In this document: piece after piece, positions 17,615 through 26,734 of the stretch
Layout: each line of letters starts with the position of its first letter
Position numbering within the stretch: position 1 is the first letter of the stretch
From: Akkermansia muciniphila
GTDB lineage: Bacteria > Verrucomicrobiota > Verrucomicrobiia > Opitutales > Opitutaceae
Direction: 5' to 3'
NCBI GenBank assembly: GCA_945888375.1
Contig: CAMCZZ010000003.1
Span: 62,001-126,000 of the forward strand
Length of the DNA: 64,000 nucleotides
Translations under genes and position numbers: made by a program
The notes under the pieces: generated by a model
Told to the model about the DNA's origin: nothing
The model's input: the letters and a program-made list of their open reading frames with translations, nothing else
The model's database searches: none

Positions 17615-18658
17615 ATGCAAGACCAACTCGCCGCCCTGCTCGCCAAAGCCTCCGCCGAACTGCCAGCTCTCGCCTCACGCCCCGATTTCGAGGCGGCCAA
17701 AGCCCGTTACGTCGGCCCCAACGGCGAACTCACCGCGCTCATGAAGCAAATGGGCGCCGTCCCCAAGGAGCAGAAGCCGGTCGTCGGCAAACTGGTGAAC
17801 GAGGCCAAAACCGCCCTCCAAGCCCACCTCGACGCCGCCCTAGCCCGCCTCGAGGCCGCCGAACTCGCCGCCCGCCTCGGCCCCGCCGTCGACCCCACCC
17901 TGCCCTCACCCGACCGCGGGCCCGGCACCCACCACCCGCTCACCCTCGTCCGCGAGGAAATGACCCGCATCCTGCGCAAGGTAGGCTTCACCGTGGTTGA
18001 AGGCCCCGAGGTGGAGACCGAGTATTACTGCTTCGACGCCCTTAATACCCCCGCCGACCACCCCGCCCGCGACGCCCAGGACACGTTCTACCTGCCCGCC
18101 TCCGCCCGCTTTGGCAACGTGTCCAAGAAAAACCCAGGCGAACGCTACCTGCTCCGCACCCACACCAGTTCGGTGCAGATCCGCACCATGCTGAAGGGCA
18201 CGCCGCCCATCCGCATCGTATCCCCCGGCCGAGTTTACCGTCGCGATACCACCGACGCCACCCATTCGGCCAACTTCCACCAGTTGGAGTGTCTTTACGT
18301 CGATAAAAACGTCACCGTGCGCGACCTGAAAGCCCTCCTCGATTACATCTTCGCCTCCCTCCTCGGCAAGGATACCAAAACCCGCTTCCGCCCCCACTAC
18401 TTCGGCTACACCGAACCCAGCTTCGAGGTGGACCTGTCCGCCACCCACCTGCCCAAGGTAAACAAACCCTGGATCGAGATCGGCGGCTGCGGCATGGTGG
18501 ACCCGGTGGTGTTCCAAGATGTCGGCTACGACCCCGAAATCTGGAGCGGTTACGCCTTCGGGATGGGCCTCGAGCGCCTCGCCATGCTGCTCTACGGTAT
18601 CGATGACATCCGTTATTTCTACCAAAACGACGTCCGCTTCCTTCGCCAATTCGCCTGA
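17615..18658 (+). CDS. pheS: Phenylalanyl-tRNA synthetase alpha subunit
   Basis: A 347-residue class II synthetase subunit that carries the catalytic core of the alpha2-beta2 enzyme charging tRNA-Phe. An N-terminal coiled-coil tRNA-binding arm (about residues 1-90) precedes the core. HPLTLVREEMTRILRKVGF, the motif 2 region (SPGRVYRRDTTDATHSANFH) and motif 3 (GYAFGMGLERLAML) are intact. pheT follows after a 134-bp spacer containing a palindromic repeat. Confidence 0.97.
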   Translation: MQDQLAALLAKASAELPALASRPDFEAAKARYVGPNGELTALMKQMGAVPKEQKPVVGKLVNEAKTALQAHLDAALARLEAAELAARLGPAVDPTLPSPDRGPGTHHPLTLVREEMTRILRKVGFTVVEGPEVETEYYCFDALNTPADHPARDAQDTFYLPASARFGNVSKKNPGERYLLRTHTSSVQIRTMLKGTPPIRIVSPGRVYRRDTTDATHSANFHQLECLYVDKNVTVRDLKALLDYIFASLLGKDTKTRFRPHYFGYTEPSFEVDLSATHLPKVNKPWIEIGGCGMVDPVVFQDVGYDPEIWSGYAFGMGLERLAMLLYGIDDIRYFYQNDVRFLRQFA

Positions 18659-18674
18659 ACTCGATCCCCTGAAA

Positions 18675-18771
18675 TTAAACCACGGAGAGCACGGAGGTCA
18701 CGGAGAGTAAAACCGAGGACTGACTCGTTTAACTCCTCCTCTCCGTGCTCTCCGTGTCCTCCGTGGTTTAA
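18675..18771. repeat. Palindromic CCACGGAG-family repeat between pheS and pheT
   Basis: Two 33-bp arms (18675-18707 and 18739-18771) form a nearly perfect inverted repeat around a 31-nt centre. The arms are built from the unit CACGGAG repeated three times and flanked by TTAAAC / GTTTAA. The same units flank the GxxExxY ORF at 28242 and recur at 35903 and 26513, so this looks like a small mobile intergenic element. As RNA it would form a long stem inside the pheST transcript. Confidence 0.8.
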
Positions 18772-18792
18772 AACTCTGAAAATCTTTTCCCC

Positions 18793-21255
18793 GTGAAACT
18801 CTCCCGCTCCTGGCTTCAAGACTACGTCGACCTGTCCGGTATCACCGATGACGATATCTCGCGCGCCATCACCTTCCTCGGCTTCGAGGTCGAGCAAGTC
18901 CTGCGCACCGGCGCGCCCCGCTTCGATCTCGTGGTCGCCGGCCGCATCCTCACCCGCGATAAACATCCCAACGCGGACAAACTCTCCATCTGCACCGTCG
19001 ATGTCGGCCCGGCCCACGGCGGCGTGCGCACCATCGTCTGCGGCGCGCCCAATTGCGACGCCGGCAACCACGTGCCCGTCGCCCTCCCCGGCGCCGTCCT
19101 GCCCGGTGATTTTGTGATCAAGGAGGCCAAGGTCCGCGGCCAGGCCTCCTCCGGCATGATGTGCTCCGCCAAGGAGCTCACCCTCGCCGAGGACGCGCAG
19201 GGCCTCCTCCTCCTCGCCGGCGAACCCGCCCCCGGCACCCCGCTCAACGCCCTGCTCCCGCCCGGCGACGTGGTGTTCGACATCGAGATCACGCCCAACC
19301 GCCCCGACGCCCTCAGCCACCTCGGCGTCGCCCGCGAACTCGCCGCCTGGTTCGGCAAAACGCTGCGCTACCCCGATGTCTCCTTCACCCCCGCCGCCAT
19401 CTCGGCCGACCCCCGCCCCGACCTGCTCGCCTCCGTCCGCGTGCTCGCCGAGACCGATTGCCCGCTCTACACCGCCACCGTCGTGACCGGCGTGAAGGTC
19501 GGCCCTTCGCCCGACTGGCTCCAGCGCCGCCTCGCCGCCGTCGGCCTGCGCCCGATCAACAACGTCGTCGATATCGGCAACTACGTGATGCTCGAATACG
19601 GCCAGCCCGTGCACGCGTTCGACGCCGCCCGCCTAGCCGGGGCCGAGCTCATCGTGCGCCCCGCCGCCGAGGGCGAAAAAATCACCACGCTGGACGGCAA
19701 GGAACGCACCCTCGCCGCCGGCCTGCTGGTGATCGCCGACGCCCAGAAACCCGTGGTCATCGCCGGCGTGATGGGCTCGGCCGAGGCCGGTGTCACCACC
19801 TCCACCACCGACCTCGTGCTGGAGGTCGCCTACTTCAAACGCCAGGCCGTCCGCGCTGCGTCCAAACGCCTCGGCCTCGCCTCCGATTCATCCTACCGTT
19901 ATGAGCGCGGCGTCGACGTGCATTCACTCGATGAGGCCGCCCATCGCTTCATCGACCTCATTCTCGCCCACGCCGGCGGCGCGGTCGCCGGTCCCAGCCA
20001 CCGCGTCGGCTCCGTCGCGCCGTGGGAACGCGAGATCACCGTGACCCCGGCCTTCCTTAACGAGAAACTCGGCTTCGAGATCCCCGCCGCCGAGATGCGC
20101 GCCGCCCTCGAATCGCTTGAGCTTATCGTCACCCACGAGGAACCGACCGCAACCCGCGGCCCCGCCTGGACCTTCTCCATCCCTAGTTGGCGTGACGACC
20201 TAGACCGCCCCATCGACCTCGTGGAGGAAGTCGTTCGTCTCCACGGCACCGAAAAAATTCCCGCCTCCGTCATCCAGTCGCCCGGCCTCGTGGGCAACGA
20301 CGACCCCATCGTGCTCTTCAACCGCAAGGTCGCGGAAGCCTTCGTCGGCCAGGGTTTCCACGAGTGCGTAAACTACACCCTTCGCCCCGCCAGAGAGGTC
20401 GCCGCCTGGGCCCCGCCCGCGCAAGTCGAAGCCCTCGCCCTCGCCAATCCCTTCGTCGAGGACCAGTCCCACCTCCGCTCCTCCCTCGTAGGCGGCCTGC
20501 TGGAATCACTTAAACTCAACCAGGCCCGCGGCGTCGCCGCCACGCGCCTCTTTGAGACCGGCCGTGTTTTCCTGGAGCGCAACGGCGCTCTCTCCGAGTG
20601 TGTCGCCGCCGCCTTCGTGCTCGCCGAGGAGACCGGCGAGCGCTCCTGGCGCCCCCGCGAAGCGGCCGATTTCTACACCGCCAAACGCCACGCCGCCACC
20701 CTCGCCGCCCTCGCCGGGCTCGAGCTGGAACGCCAGCCCACCGCACTGGTCGCTGCGCCCGCCCTCGGCTGGCAAACCGGCCACGCCGCCACCGCCGGCG
20801 ATATTCAACACGGCTGGACCGCGACCTTTGGACTGGTCGACCTCGCCCACCTGAAAGCCCTCGGCCTCACTGGTAAAGTTTACGCCGGCTTCTTCGCCCT
20901 TGTGTCGGAAAAAGTCGAGGCCGACGCCGACCGCCGCGGCTACAAGCCCTTCGGCCTCCAGCCCGCCGCCCTGCGCGACCTCGCTCTGGTCGTGCCCGCC
21001 GCCACCCCCGCCGCTGAGGTCCAGAAAGCCGTCGCCAAACACGCCCGCGCCGCCACCGGCCAGGCCTTCGCCCTTGAGAGCGTTGAATTGTTCGACGTTT
21101 ACACCGGCAAAGGCGTGCCCGAGGACCACAAGAGCCTCGCCTACGCCCTGACCTTCCGCGCCCCGGACCGGACCTTGACCGACGAAGAGGTCAACGTCGC
21201 CTTCACCAAGGTGCAATCCGACCTCGCCGCGGCCGGCTTCCAAATCCGTAAATAA
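18793..21255 (+). CDS. pheT: Phenylalanyl-tRNA synthetase beta subunit
   Basis: An 820-residue PheT starting at the GTG at 18793. Domains in order: EMAP/tRNA-binding OB fold (about 40-150, ADKLSICTVDVG...VCGAPN), B3/B4 editing domain (about 210-380), B5 domain (about 400-470), catalytic-like core, and a C-terminal anticodon-binding FDX-ACB domain (about 725-820, from FGLQPAALRDLALVVPA). It hydrolyses misacylated Tyr-tRNA-Phe and binds the anticodon. It is followed by gatC after 21 bp. Confidence 0.97.
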   Translation: MKLSRSWLQDYVDLSGITDDDISRAITFLGFEVEQVLRTGAPRFDLVVAGRILTRDKHPNADKLSICTVDVGPAHGGVRTIVCGAPNCDAGNHVPVALPGAVLPGDFVIKEAKVRGQASSGMMCSAKELTLAEDAQGLLLLAGEPAPGTPLNALLPPGDVVFDIEITPNRPDALSHLGVARELAAWFGKTLRYPDVSFTPAAISADPRPDLLASVRVLAETDCPLYTATVVTGVKVGPSPDWLQRRLAAVGLRPINNVVDIGNYVMLEYGQPVHAFDAARLAGAELIVRPAAEGEKITTLDGKERTLAAGLLVIADAQKPVVIAGVMGSAEAGVTTSTTDLVLEVAYFKRQAVRAASKRLGLASDSSYRYERGVDVHSLDEAAHRFIDLILAHAGGAVAGPSHRVGSVAPWEREITVTPAFLNEKLGFEIPAAEMRAALESLELIVTHEEPTATRGPAWTFSIPSWRDDLDRPIDLVEEVVRLHGTEKIPASVIQSPGLVGNDDPIVLFNRKVAEAFVGQGFHECVNYTLRPAREVAAWAPPAQVEALALANPFVEDQSHLRSSLVGGLLESLKLNQARGVAATRLFETGRVFLERNGALSECVAAAFVLAEETGERSWRPREAADFYTAKRHAATLAALAGLELERQPTALVAAPALGWQTGHAATAGDIQHGWTATFGLVDLAHLKALGLTGKVYAGFFALVSEKVEADADRRGYKPFGLQPAALRDLALVVPAATPAAEVQKAVAKHARAATGQAFALESVELFDVYTGKGVPEDHKSLAYALTFRAPDRTLTDEEVNVAFTKVQSDLAAAGFQIRK

Positions 21256-21276
21256 GCGCCCAAAACCCCGCCGCTC

Positions 21277-21564
21277 ATGTCCTCCCCGCACATCGACATC
21301 GACCACCTCGCGACCCTTGCCCGCCTGGCCCTCACGCCGGAGGAGAAAACCCGCTTCACCGCCCAGCTGGGCGACATCCTCGGCTACATCGAGCAGCTCA
21401 AAACGGTGAACGTCGACGGCGTCGAGCCAACCGCCCACGCCACGCCGATCTTCAACGTCCTTCAAGCCGACGAGCCGCGCCCCGGCCTCTCCGTCGAGGA
21501 CGCCCTGCGCAACGCCCCCGCACAACGGGACCACATGATCGTCGTCCCGCGCGTGGTGGAGTAG
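21277..21564 (+). CDS. gatC: Aspartyl/glutamyl-tRNA amidotransferase subunit C
   Basis: A 95-residue GatC (HIDIDHLATLARLALTPEEK...RDHMIVVPRVVE), the small scaffold that wraps GatA and GatB in the GatCAB transamidosome. It lies 21 bp after pheT, so it is probably transcribed with pheST. Its partners gatA and gatB are 5 kb downstream, beyond a convergent subtilase gene, which breaks the usual gatC-gatA-gatB operon. Confidence 0.95.
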   Translation: MSSPHIDIDHLATLARLALTPEEKTRFTAQLGDILGYIEQLKTVNVDGVEPTAHATPIFNVLQADEPRPGLSVEDALRNAPAQRDHMIVVPRVVE

Positions 21565-21586
21565 TCCCCGGCGTCTCCTCGACGCG

Positions 21587-24500
21587 TCAGGGCTGGCTGA
21601 CGCGGAGGCGGAGAAACTTAAGCGGCTCGCCCGCCGTGAACGTCACCGCTGCGCGGCGGATTTCGTAGGTGCCCTGATCGGAAACCTGCGTGTCCGTGAC
21701 GCCCGCCGTGGACCACACCGGAGCCCCCGCAAGGTCAAACGTCCACTCGGCGCCGCCACTCACCCCGCTCAACGCTTTGCTCCGGCGGTAGTCGATCCGC
21801 AGCTCGGAGCCCATGACGGATACCTGCGGCGCACCCGCGTCGGAAACCGCGGCGTTCAGGCCCATGAAATACTCCAACAAGTTGGCCACCCCATCGTGGT
21901 CGGGATCGGCGGCCGCGGCGGGATCGGCGAGGCCGGCCGCCCACTCGGCGAAAGTCGGGGCGGTGACGGTGAGCACGCCCGGCAGGTAGGACACGGCGTA
22001 GTTACCCGGAGCGAAAGCCCCGCCGGTGGCACCGGCAGGCGTGATGACATAAGTGCCCGCCGGGTCGTTGGCAGCCGTGCCACCATTGGCCGTGAGGGTC
22101 ACGGAGCCGACCGTCTCGCCTGGGACGAGTCCGCTCGCGTCAAACGCCGATGTGCCCAGCACGAGCGTGGTGCCGAAGGGCTTGGTGCGATTCTGGGCGG
22201 TGACGACCAGCAGCTTGGGCGCAACCGTGCTGGCGACCGTCGCGACGTTCACGCTGGTGGCGCCCGCGCTGGAACAGACGACATCACCCGCATAAGTGCC
22301 AGCGGCCGTGCCGGCGGCGAGGCGCAGATAGATCGTGGTGGTAGGGACCGTGCCCGCCGCGCCAACCGTCTGGGTAGAGGCGTAGCCCGCAGCTCCGCCG
22401 GCCGTTTGGGAAACCTCGAAACCGGCCGGCGGCGTCACCACGATGGCCGCCGTCAGATTCGCACCCGATACTGTGAAAGAGGCCGGACTGGCCGAGGGCG
22501 CGCCATAGGTGGCGGCGACGGCCGAGAGCGTGCCGGTGGCGGAGATCGCGGGAGTGGCCAAGGCGGCGTCGGTGATCAGGATATCATCTACGTTAGCGCG
22601 GCGATTGGTCGAACCGATCGACGCGGTGCGGATGCGAATGCGGCCGGCGGCGGCCTGGTTGACGGTGGCAGTAAAGGTGGCAGCGGTGGCGCCGGGGGTG
22701 AATTTGCCGGCCTCCGTCCAAGTGGAACCGGAATCAGCACTGTATTCGACAATCCACTCCACCTGGGTGTCGGTGCCGTAGCGGCGATGCTGGCAGGAAA
22801 TCGTGCCGATGCCGCCGGACTTGTCGGCCAACATGGTAATGGCCGATCCTGTAATGCCTTGGAGCCGCGCTGATTTAAAACCATTTTTGAAATCGTTCGC
22901 GAGCTCACCCACGAGCGCATTGGTCAGGTTCCAGGCAATGCCGTTCAACGTGACAGTGCCCGAAGCGTAGCCGGGTTTGGTGCCGTCCTCAAAATCCACC
23001 GTGTATCCGCCGCCGCCGTTCAGGGTGATGGTGATCGTCAGCGTGGCGGTGCCCGTGCCGGTGTCGTTGGTGGCAGAGATGGTGACGCTGGAGAGTGCGG
23101 CGCTGGTTGGTGTGCCCGAGATCAGACCGGTGGCGGTGTTGACACTCAGGCCGGCAGGTAGGCCGGTGGCGGCGAAGCTGGTGGGCGTATTGCTCGCGAC
23201 GATTTGGTAGCTGAAGGCCTGGCCGACCGTGCCGCTGGCCGAGGTGGCGCTGGAGAGCACAGGCGCGGCGGGCAGACCAGCGGTGGAATTGCGCGGATTG
23301 GGCGCGGCCGGGGCGAAGTCGGCGGCGTTGTTGGCCGTGTCGGTCGCGCCTCCATCGACGCGGAAGAGCGCGGTGGTGGTGGTCAAACCGGGCGCAGCCG
23401 AGCCCTCAAACCCGGTGGCCGAGCCGTAGCCGACCAGGTCGAGCAGACCGGTCTGGCCGACCGGGGAGGCACCGGTGAAGGCGACCGTGGTGTTTCGTAG
23501 AGCGACTTTACCGTTGGTGCTGCTCAGGTTCATCAAGCCGGTGGCGTCGGCGGCAGGCAAAGCCACGCCCCCGGAACCGTTGCTCGCCAGTTTCACCAAG
23601 TAGTATTTACCAGCCGCGATGATCCCGCTCAAAGAAGCTGACGACCAATTCGTCCGCGAAGCCGAGGCATATTGCACGGTCCAGCCGGACAGGTTTACGG
23701 CCGTAGCCCCGCGATTGTAGAGCTCCACATAATCTGCGTTGAAAGGGGCGCCCGTGCTACCGCCCGCGCCATAAATCTGGCTGATGAGCACGGGATTTTG
23801 CAGGAGTGTAAAAACCGTAGCGCTCACGGCGGTGCCGCGGGAAGAAGTCACCGTGATGGCACCGGTGGTGGCAGTCGCCGGCACGGTTGCCGTGATGGAA
23901 GTCAGGGAGTCGACCGCATACAGCGCATCCACCCCGTTGAATTTAACGGAGGAAACCCCGGCGAAGTTTTCCCCGGTGATCGTGACGGTATCCCCGGCCT
24001 TGCCGCTGGCCGGGGTGAAGGAGACGATGGCGGGAGTGCCGTCACCCGAAAGCACGACGATGTTGGCCACGGCGGAGGCACCGGTCACGCCCTCCGTGTC
24101 GGTAGCCTTGGCGGTGAGCGCGTAGGCTCCGGAGGAGGGTGGCGTCCAATTCAGGGTATAGGGCGGGGAGGAATCGGAACCGATTAAAGCGGAGCCATTA
24201 AAAAACTCGACGCCGGCCACCATGCCGGCCCCGCCGCCGGCAATTTTGTCCGTGGCGGTGGCCGCAAGGAGGAGCGGAAGGTCAGGCAAGAAGACCGCGC
24301 CATCCGCCGGCGTATCGAGGGTGACCACCGGTGCGGGATTGGTTTCAACCTTGGTGCCTCCCGTAACCGCGAGGGAATACACTTGGGAGGCTCCGGTGAG
24401 CGTGCCGGGCAGGGTCACCATGACGGTGTATTGGCCAGCCTGGGCGGGAGTCGCGATGTAAACCTGCTCGACGTTATCCACGTGGTTCACACCCGTCGCC

Positions 24501-26323
24501 GCCGCCAGTTGCATCGACGCATCCGTCCACGTGCCGACGAAGGGCATGACGTAGGGCAGGCTCACGGTGCTCCCGTTGGGCGCGGTGATTTTGAGATCGA
24601 GGTCGTGGACGAGATTCGGCGTGCGCACGTCGACCTGCGCGGCGATGGACGGATCGAGTGCCGTGCCGGCCGGGTCGGTCCAGCAAAGGGTAGCGCGGAT
24701 CGGGCTGACGCCGTCCCAAGTGAAAGTGTGGGTCTTGGTTCTGGCGGCGGAGGTCAGCGTTCCCTCGATCAGCTTGGGGCTGGCGAGACTGGCCTTGTGG
24801 GCGAGGATGAGATCGGCGGCAGCCTTCGCGTTGAGGTAGCCCCAGCCATACTGATAATCGGGGCCGGCGCGACCCACGTCGTCCGCGGTATTTATCAGCA
24901 ATGCCTTCAGCGTGCTGGCGCGGAGGCGCTGACCGGGAAACTCACGGGTGTAGAGTTGCTGGAGGAGAATGGCGGAGCCGACGGCGTTGGGCGTCGCCAT
25001 ACTGGTGCCGCTATAGGTGTCGTAGGAAGTCGTGCTGGCGGCGGTTCCGGCCGGGGGGGTGAAGGCCACGCTGGAGTAGAGATTCACTCCATTGGCGGTG
25101 AGGTCGGGTTTGATGCGGCCGTCATCGCAAGGCCCCTCACTGGAGAAATAAGCCAGCGTGCCGGCGGCGGGATTGCGCGCGCCGGAACTGACGGCGTCAT
25201 CGCCGGCGGCGATGGTAATGATATTTTTGGCGAGGCCGTTGAAGGTGATCGATTGGTAGCCGCCTTTGGTGAGAAGGTAGTCCTGTTCGTTCCCGGCGGC
25301 CCAAAAAATCTGGTAATAAGGCAGGGCGGCGGCGAGGGCATCGGTGGTCTGGGCCTCGAGCTCATAAGCACCCATATAGGGCACGTATTCGGCGGCGGTG
25401 TTGAAGCCGGCGCCGTAAGAGTGATTGGACATCGTGATCTTGCTCAAATCGGTCGCGGTGGCCGCGCCGGCGGCAGTCATCTCGGAGTAGTCGTTGTTCC
25501 AATCATAAGAATCGATGGCGACCTTGGGAGCCATGCCCTTGGCTAGGGGATCGGTGCCGGCGCCGCCGATAGTGCCGGCGACATGGGTGGCGTGATCAGA
25601 ATAGATCGTGGAGCTATCCCTGAGCAGGACGCGCGTGGTGGCGAACTCACGGTGGGTGTTACGGACGCGTGCTTCATCCCAGACCCCCACTTTCATTCCC
25701 GTGCCGTCCAATCCGTAGGGCGTGCCTTGGTCACGCAGAAGATTGGCAGCGGTAGAAATGGCGGCGTTGACGTTGAGGGTCACGCGGTAAAGCGGCTTGT
25801 CGCCGCGAAAATCATAGAGCACGGCGACCTTGCGTCCGGGCCCTTCGATGCGCACCGGGATACCCAGACGCTCGGCCTTGGCCAGCGCGGCCTCTTGCTG
25901 GTCTTCCTGCAACTCCGACAGGCGGGCCACCACCAATGCCCGCACCGCCGGGTCACTGAGATCAACCTCGTGCAATAATTCGGCCGGCGTGGTGGCCTGG
26001 GCTAAACGGACGGCAAGCGCATCGGCAACCCCGCCGGCTACAGCCCGGGGAGCGGCCAAGGCCGTAACCGGGACCCGGCTCGAGGCCGGCGACAGGCCGG
26101 AAACACCAGCCGATGAAGCGGCAGAAACGGCAAGCACATCGGTGTTTTCCTCAGTCGCGGCACCGGCAGGCGGCTTGCCCGCAACTGGCCCCGAGGCAGA
26201 GCGGTCTGCTCCATCGGAGCGGGCCGCGACCGCGACCGGCGCGTGGAAAAGCCCTGCCCCGAAATGGGCCGCTAAAAAGGCGACGATAAAAACAAGGGCA
26301 GGCAGAAAACGGCTTGTATTCAC
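21587..26323 (-). CDS. Large secreted subtilisin-like serine protease with multidomain C-terminus
   Basis: A 1578-residue S8 family protease starting at GTG 26323. An N-terminal hydrophobic signal segment (FLPALVFIVAFLAAHFGAGL) is followed by a propeptide-like region to about 200. The catalytic triad is visible: Asp in MKVGVWDE (about 216), His in SDHATHVAGT (about 244) and Ser in SGTSMATPNAVG; the oxyanion Asn is in WAAGNEQD. Downstream modules include Ig-like beta domains, an IPT/TIG domain (ASGKAGDTVTITGENFAG), a lamin-tail-like domain (NADYVELYNRGATAVNLSGW), a putative-Ig domain and a C-terminal DPDHDGVANLLEYFMGL segment common in verrucomicrobial secreted proteins. There is no PEP-CTERM tail. 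It separates gatC from gatA. Confidence 0.92.
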   Translation of the reverse strand: MNTSRFLPALVFIVAFLAAHFGAGLFHAPVAVAARSDGADRSASGPVAGKPPAGAATEENTDVLAVSAASSAGVSGLSPASSRVPVTALAAPRAVAGGVADALAVRLAQATTPAELLHEVDLSDPAVRALVVARLSELQEDQQEAALAKAERLGIPVRIEGPGRKVAVLYDFRGDKPLYRVTLNVNAAISTAANLLRDQGTPYGLDGTGMKVGVWDEARVRNTHREFATTRVLLRDSSTIYSDHATHVAGTIGGAGTDPLAKGMAPKVAIDSYDWNNDYSEMTAAGAATATDLSKITMSNHSYGAGFNTAAEYVPYMGAYELEAQTTDALAAALPYYQIFWAAGNEQDYLLTKGGYQSITFNGLAKNIITIAAGDDAVSSGARNPAAGTLAYFSSEGPCDDGRIKPDLTANGVNLYSSVAFTPPAGTAASTTSYDTYSGTSMATPNAVGSAILLQQLYTREFPGQRLRASTLKALLINTADDVGRAGPDYQYGWGYLNAKAAADLILAHKASLASPKLIEGTLTSAARTKTHTFTWDGVSPIRATLCWTDPAGTALDPSIAAQVDVRTPNLVHDLDLKITAPNGSTVSLPYVMPFVGTWTDASMQLAAATGVNHVDNVEQVYIATPAQAGQYTVMVTLPGTLTGASQVYSLAVTGGTKVETNPAPVVTLDTPADGAVFLPDLPLLLAATATDKIAGGGAGMVAGVEFFNGSALIGSDSSPPYTLNWTPPSSGAYALTAKATDTEGVTGASAVANIVVLSGDGTPAIVSFTPASGKAGDTVTITGENFAGVSSVKFNGVDALYAVDSLTSITATVPATATTGAITVTSSRGTAVSATVFTLLQNPVLISQIYGAGGSTGAPFNADYVELYNRGATAVNLSGWTVQYASASRTNWSSASLSGIIAAGKYYLVKLASNGSGGVALPAADATGLMNLSSTNGKVALRNTTVAFTGASPVGQTGLLDLVGYGSATGFEGSAAPGLTTTTALFRVDGGATDTANNAADFAPAAPNPRNSTAGLPAAPVLSSATSASGTVGQAFSYQIVASNTPTSFAATGLPAGLSVNTATGLISGTPTSAALSSVTISATNDTGTGTATLTITITLNGGGGYTVDFEDGTKPGYASGTVTLNGIAWNLTNALVGELANDFKNGFKSARLQGITGSAITMLADKSGGIGTISCQHRRYGTDTQVEWIVEYSADSGSTWTEAGKFTPGATAATFTATVNQAAAGRIRIRTASIGSTNRRANVDDILITDAALATPAISATGTLSAVAATYGAPSASPASFTVSGANLTAAIVVTPPAGFEVSQTAGGAAGYASTQTVGAAGTVPTTTIYLRLAAGTAAGTYAGDVVCSSAGATSVNVATVASTVAPKLLVVTAQNRTKPFGTTLVLGTSAFDASGLVPGETVGSVTLTANGGTAANDPAGTYVITPAGATGGAFAPGNYAVSYLPGVLTVTAPTFAEWAAGLADPAAAADPDHDGVANLLEYFMGLNAAVSDAGAPQVSVMGSELRIDYRRSKALSGVSGGAEWTFDLAGAPVWSTAGVTDTQVSDQGTYEIRRAAVTFTAGEPLKFLRLRVSQP

Positions 26324-26734
26324 ATCTAAAAAAAGGGGGGGCTACGGGAAACCTGAACGAAAGCTCTGGGGACAGGCTTGCGCAGAAATTAATTCAGTTA
26401 AATGGCCGAAAAGCGAATGCCTTCCCGGTCTTCACCAGAACGTTGAACACCGCGAAGAGGGGTCCGCTGCCGACGGCTGACCTCCTCTAGACCGCAAGCA
26501 CCCGATTTTTTGACCACGGATCGCCCGGATAATCACCGATATACCAAGCCCAATCCGTGCCCGTTCGAGAAACCCGAGTTAAAGTCTTAATGTTTTGGGC
26601 GATTGGTATGAAGCACCACCCGTTGAGCGGAAACCGGCTCGCTCCAAACCCATGGTCGCGACCAGCGAACTGCCTGCACATCCTTGTTGTCCTCGCCGGT
26701 TCATAATCGGCATAAAGGCGATCCACCTTTTACC
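26324..26734. other. Intergenic region upstream of gatA
   Basis: This 411-bp stretch separates the divergent subtilase and gatA genes. It contains a degenerate copy of the CCACGGA repeat (arm 26513-26540) and AT-richer patches such as ATTAATTCAGTTAAAT near 26387-26402 that could hold promoters for both genes. I see no supported gene in it. Confidence 0.5.
26513..26563. repeat. Degenerate CCACGGA-family repeat
   Basis: The left arm ACCACGGATCGCCCGGAT and following bases (26513-26540) match the left arm of the repeat at 35905-35931. Only a short right-arm remnant, AATCCGTGCCCGTTC (about 26552), is left. Confidence 0.5.

Noticed and set aside
18675-18771. CRISPR array
   Set aside because: The repeated CACGGAG units are short and arranged as an inverted repeat, without regular spacers; no cas genes are present anywhere in the window.
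21856-25546. Plus-strand frames of 325 and 387 codons opposite the subtilase
   Set aside because: Gly/Arg/Val-rich shadows; the minus strand encodes a complete S8 protease with triad and modules.
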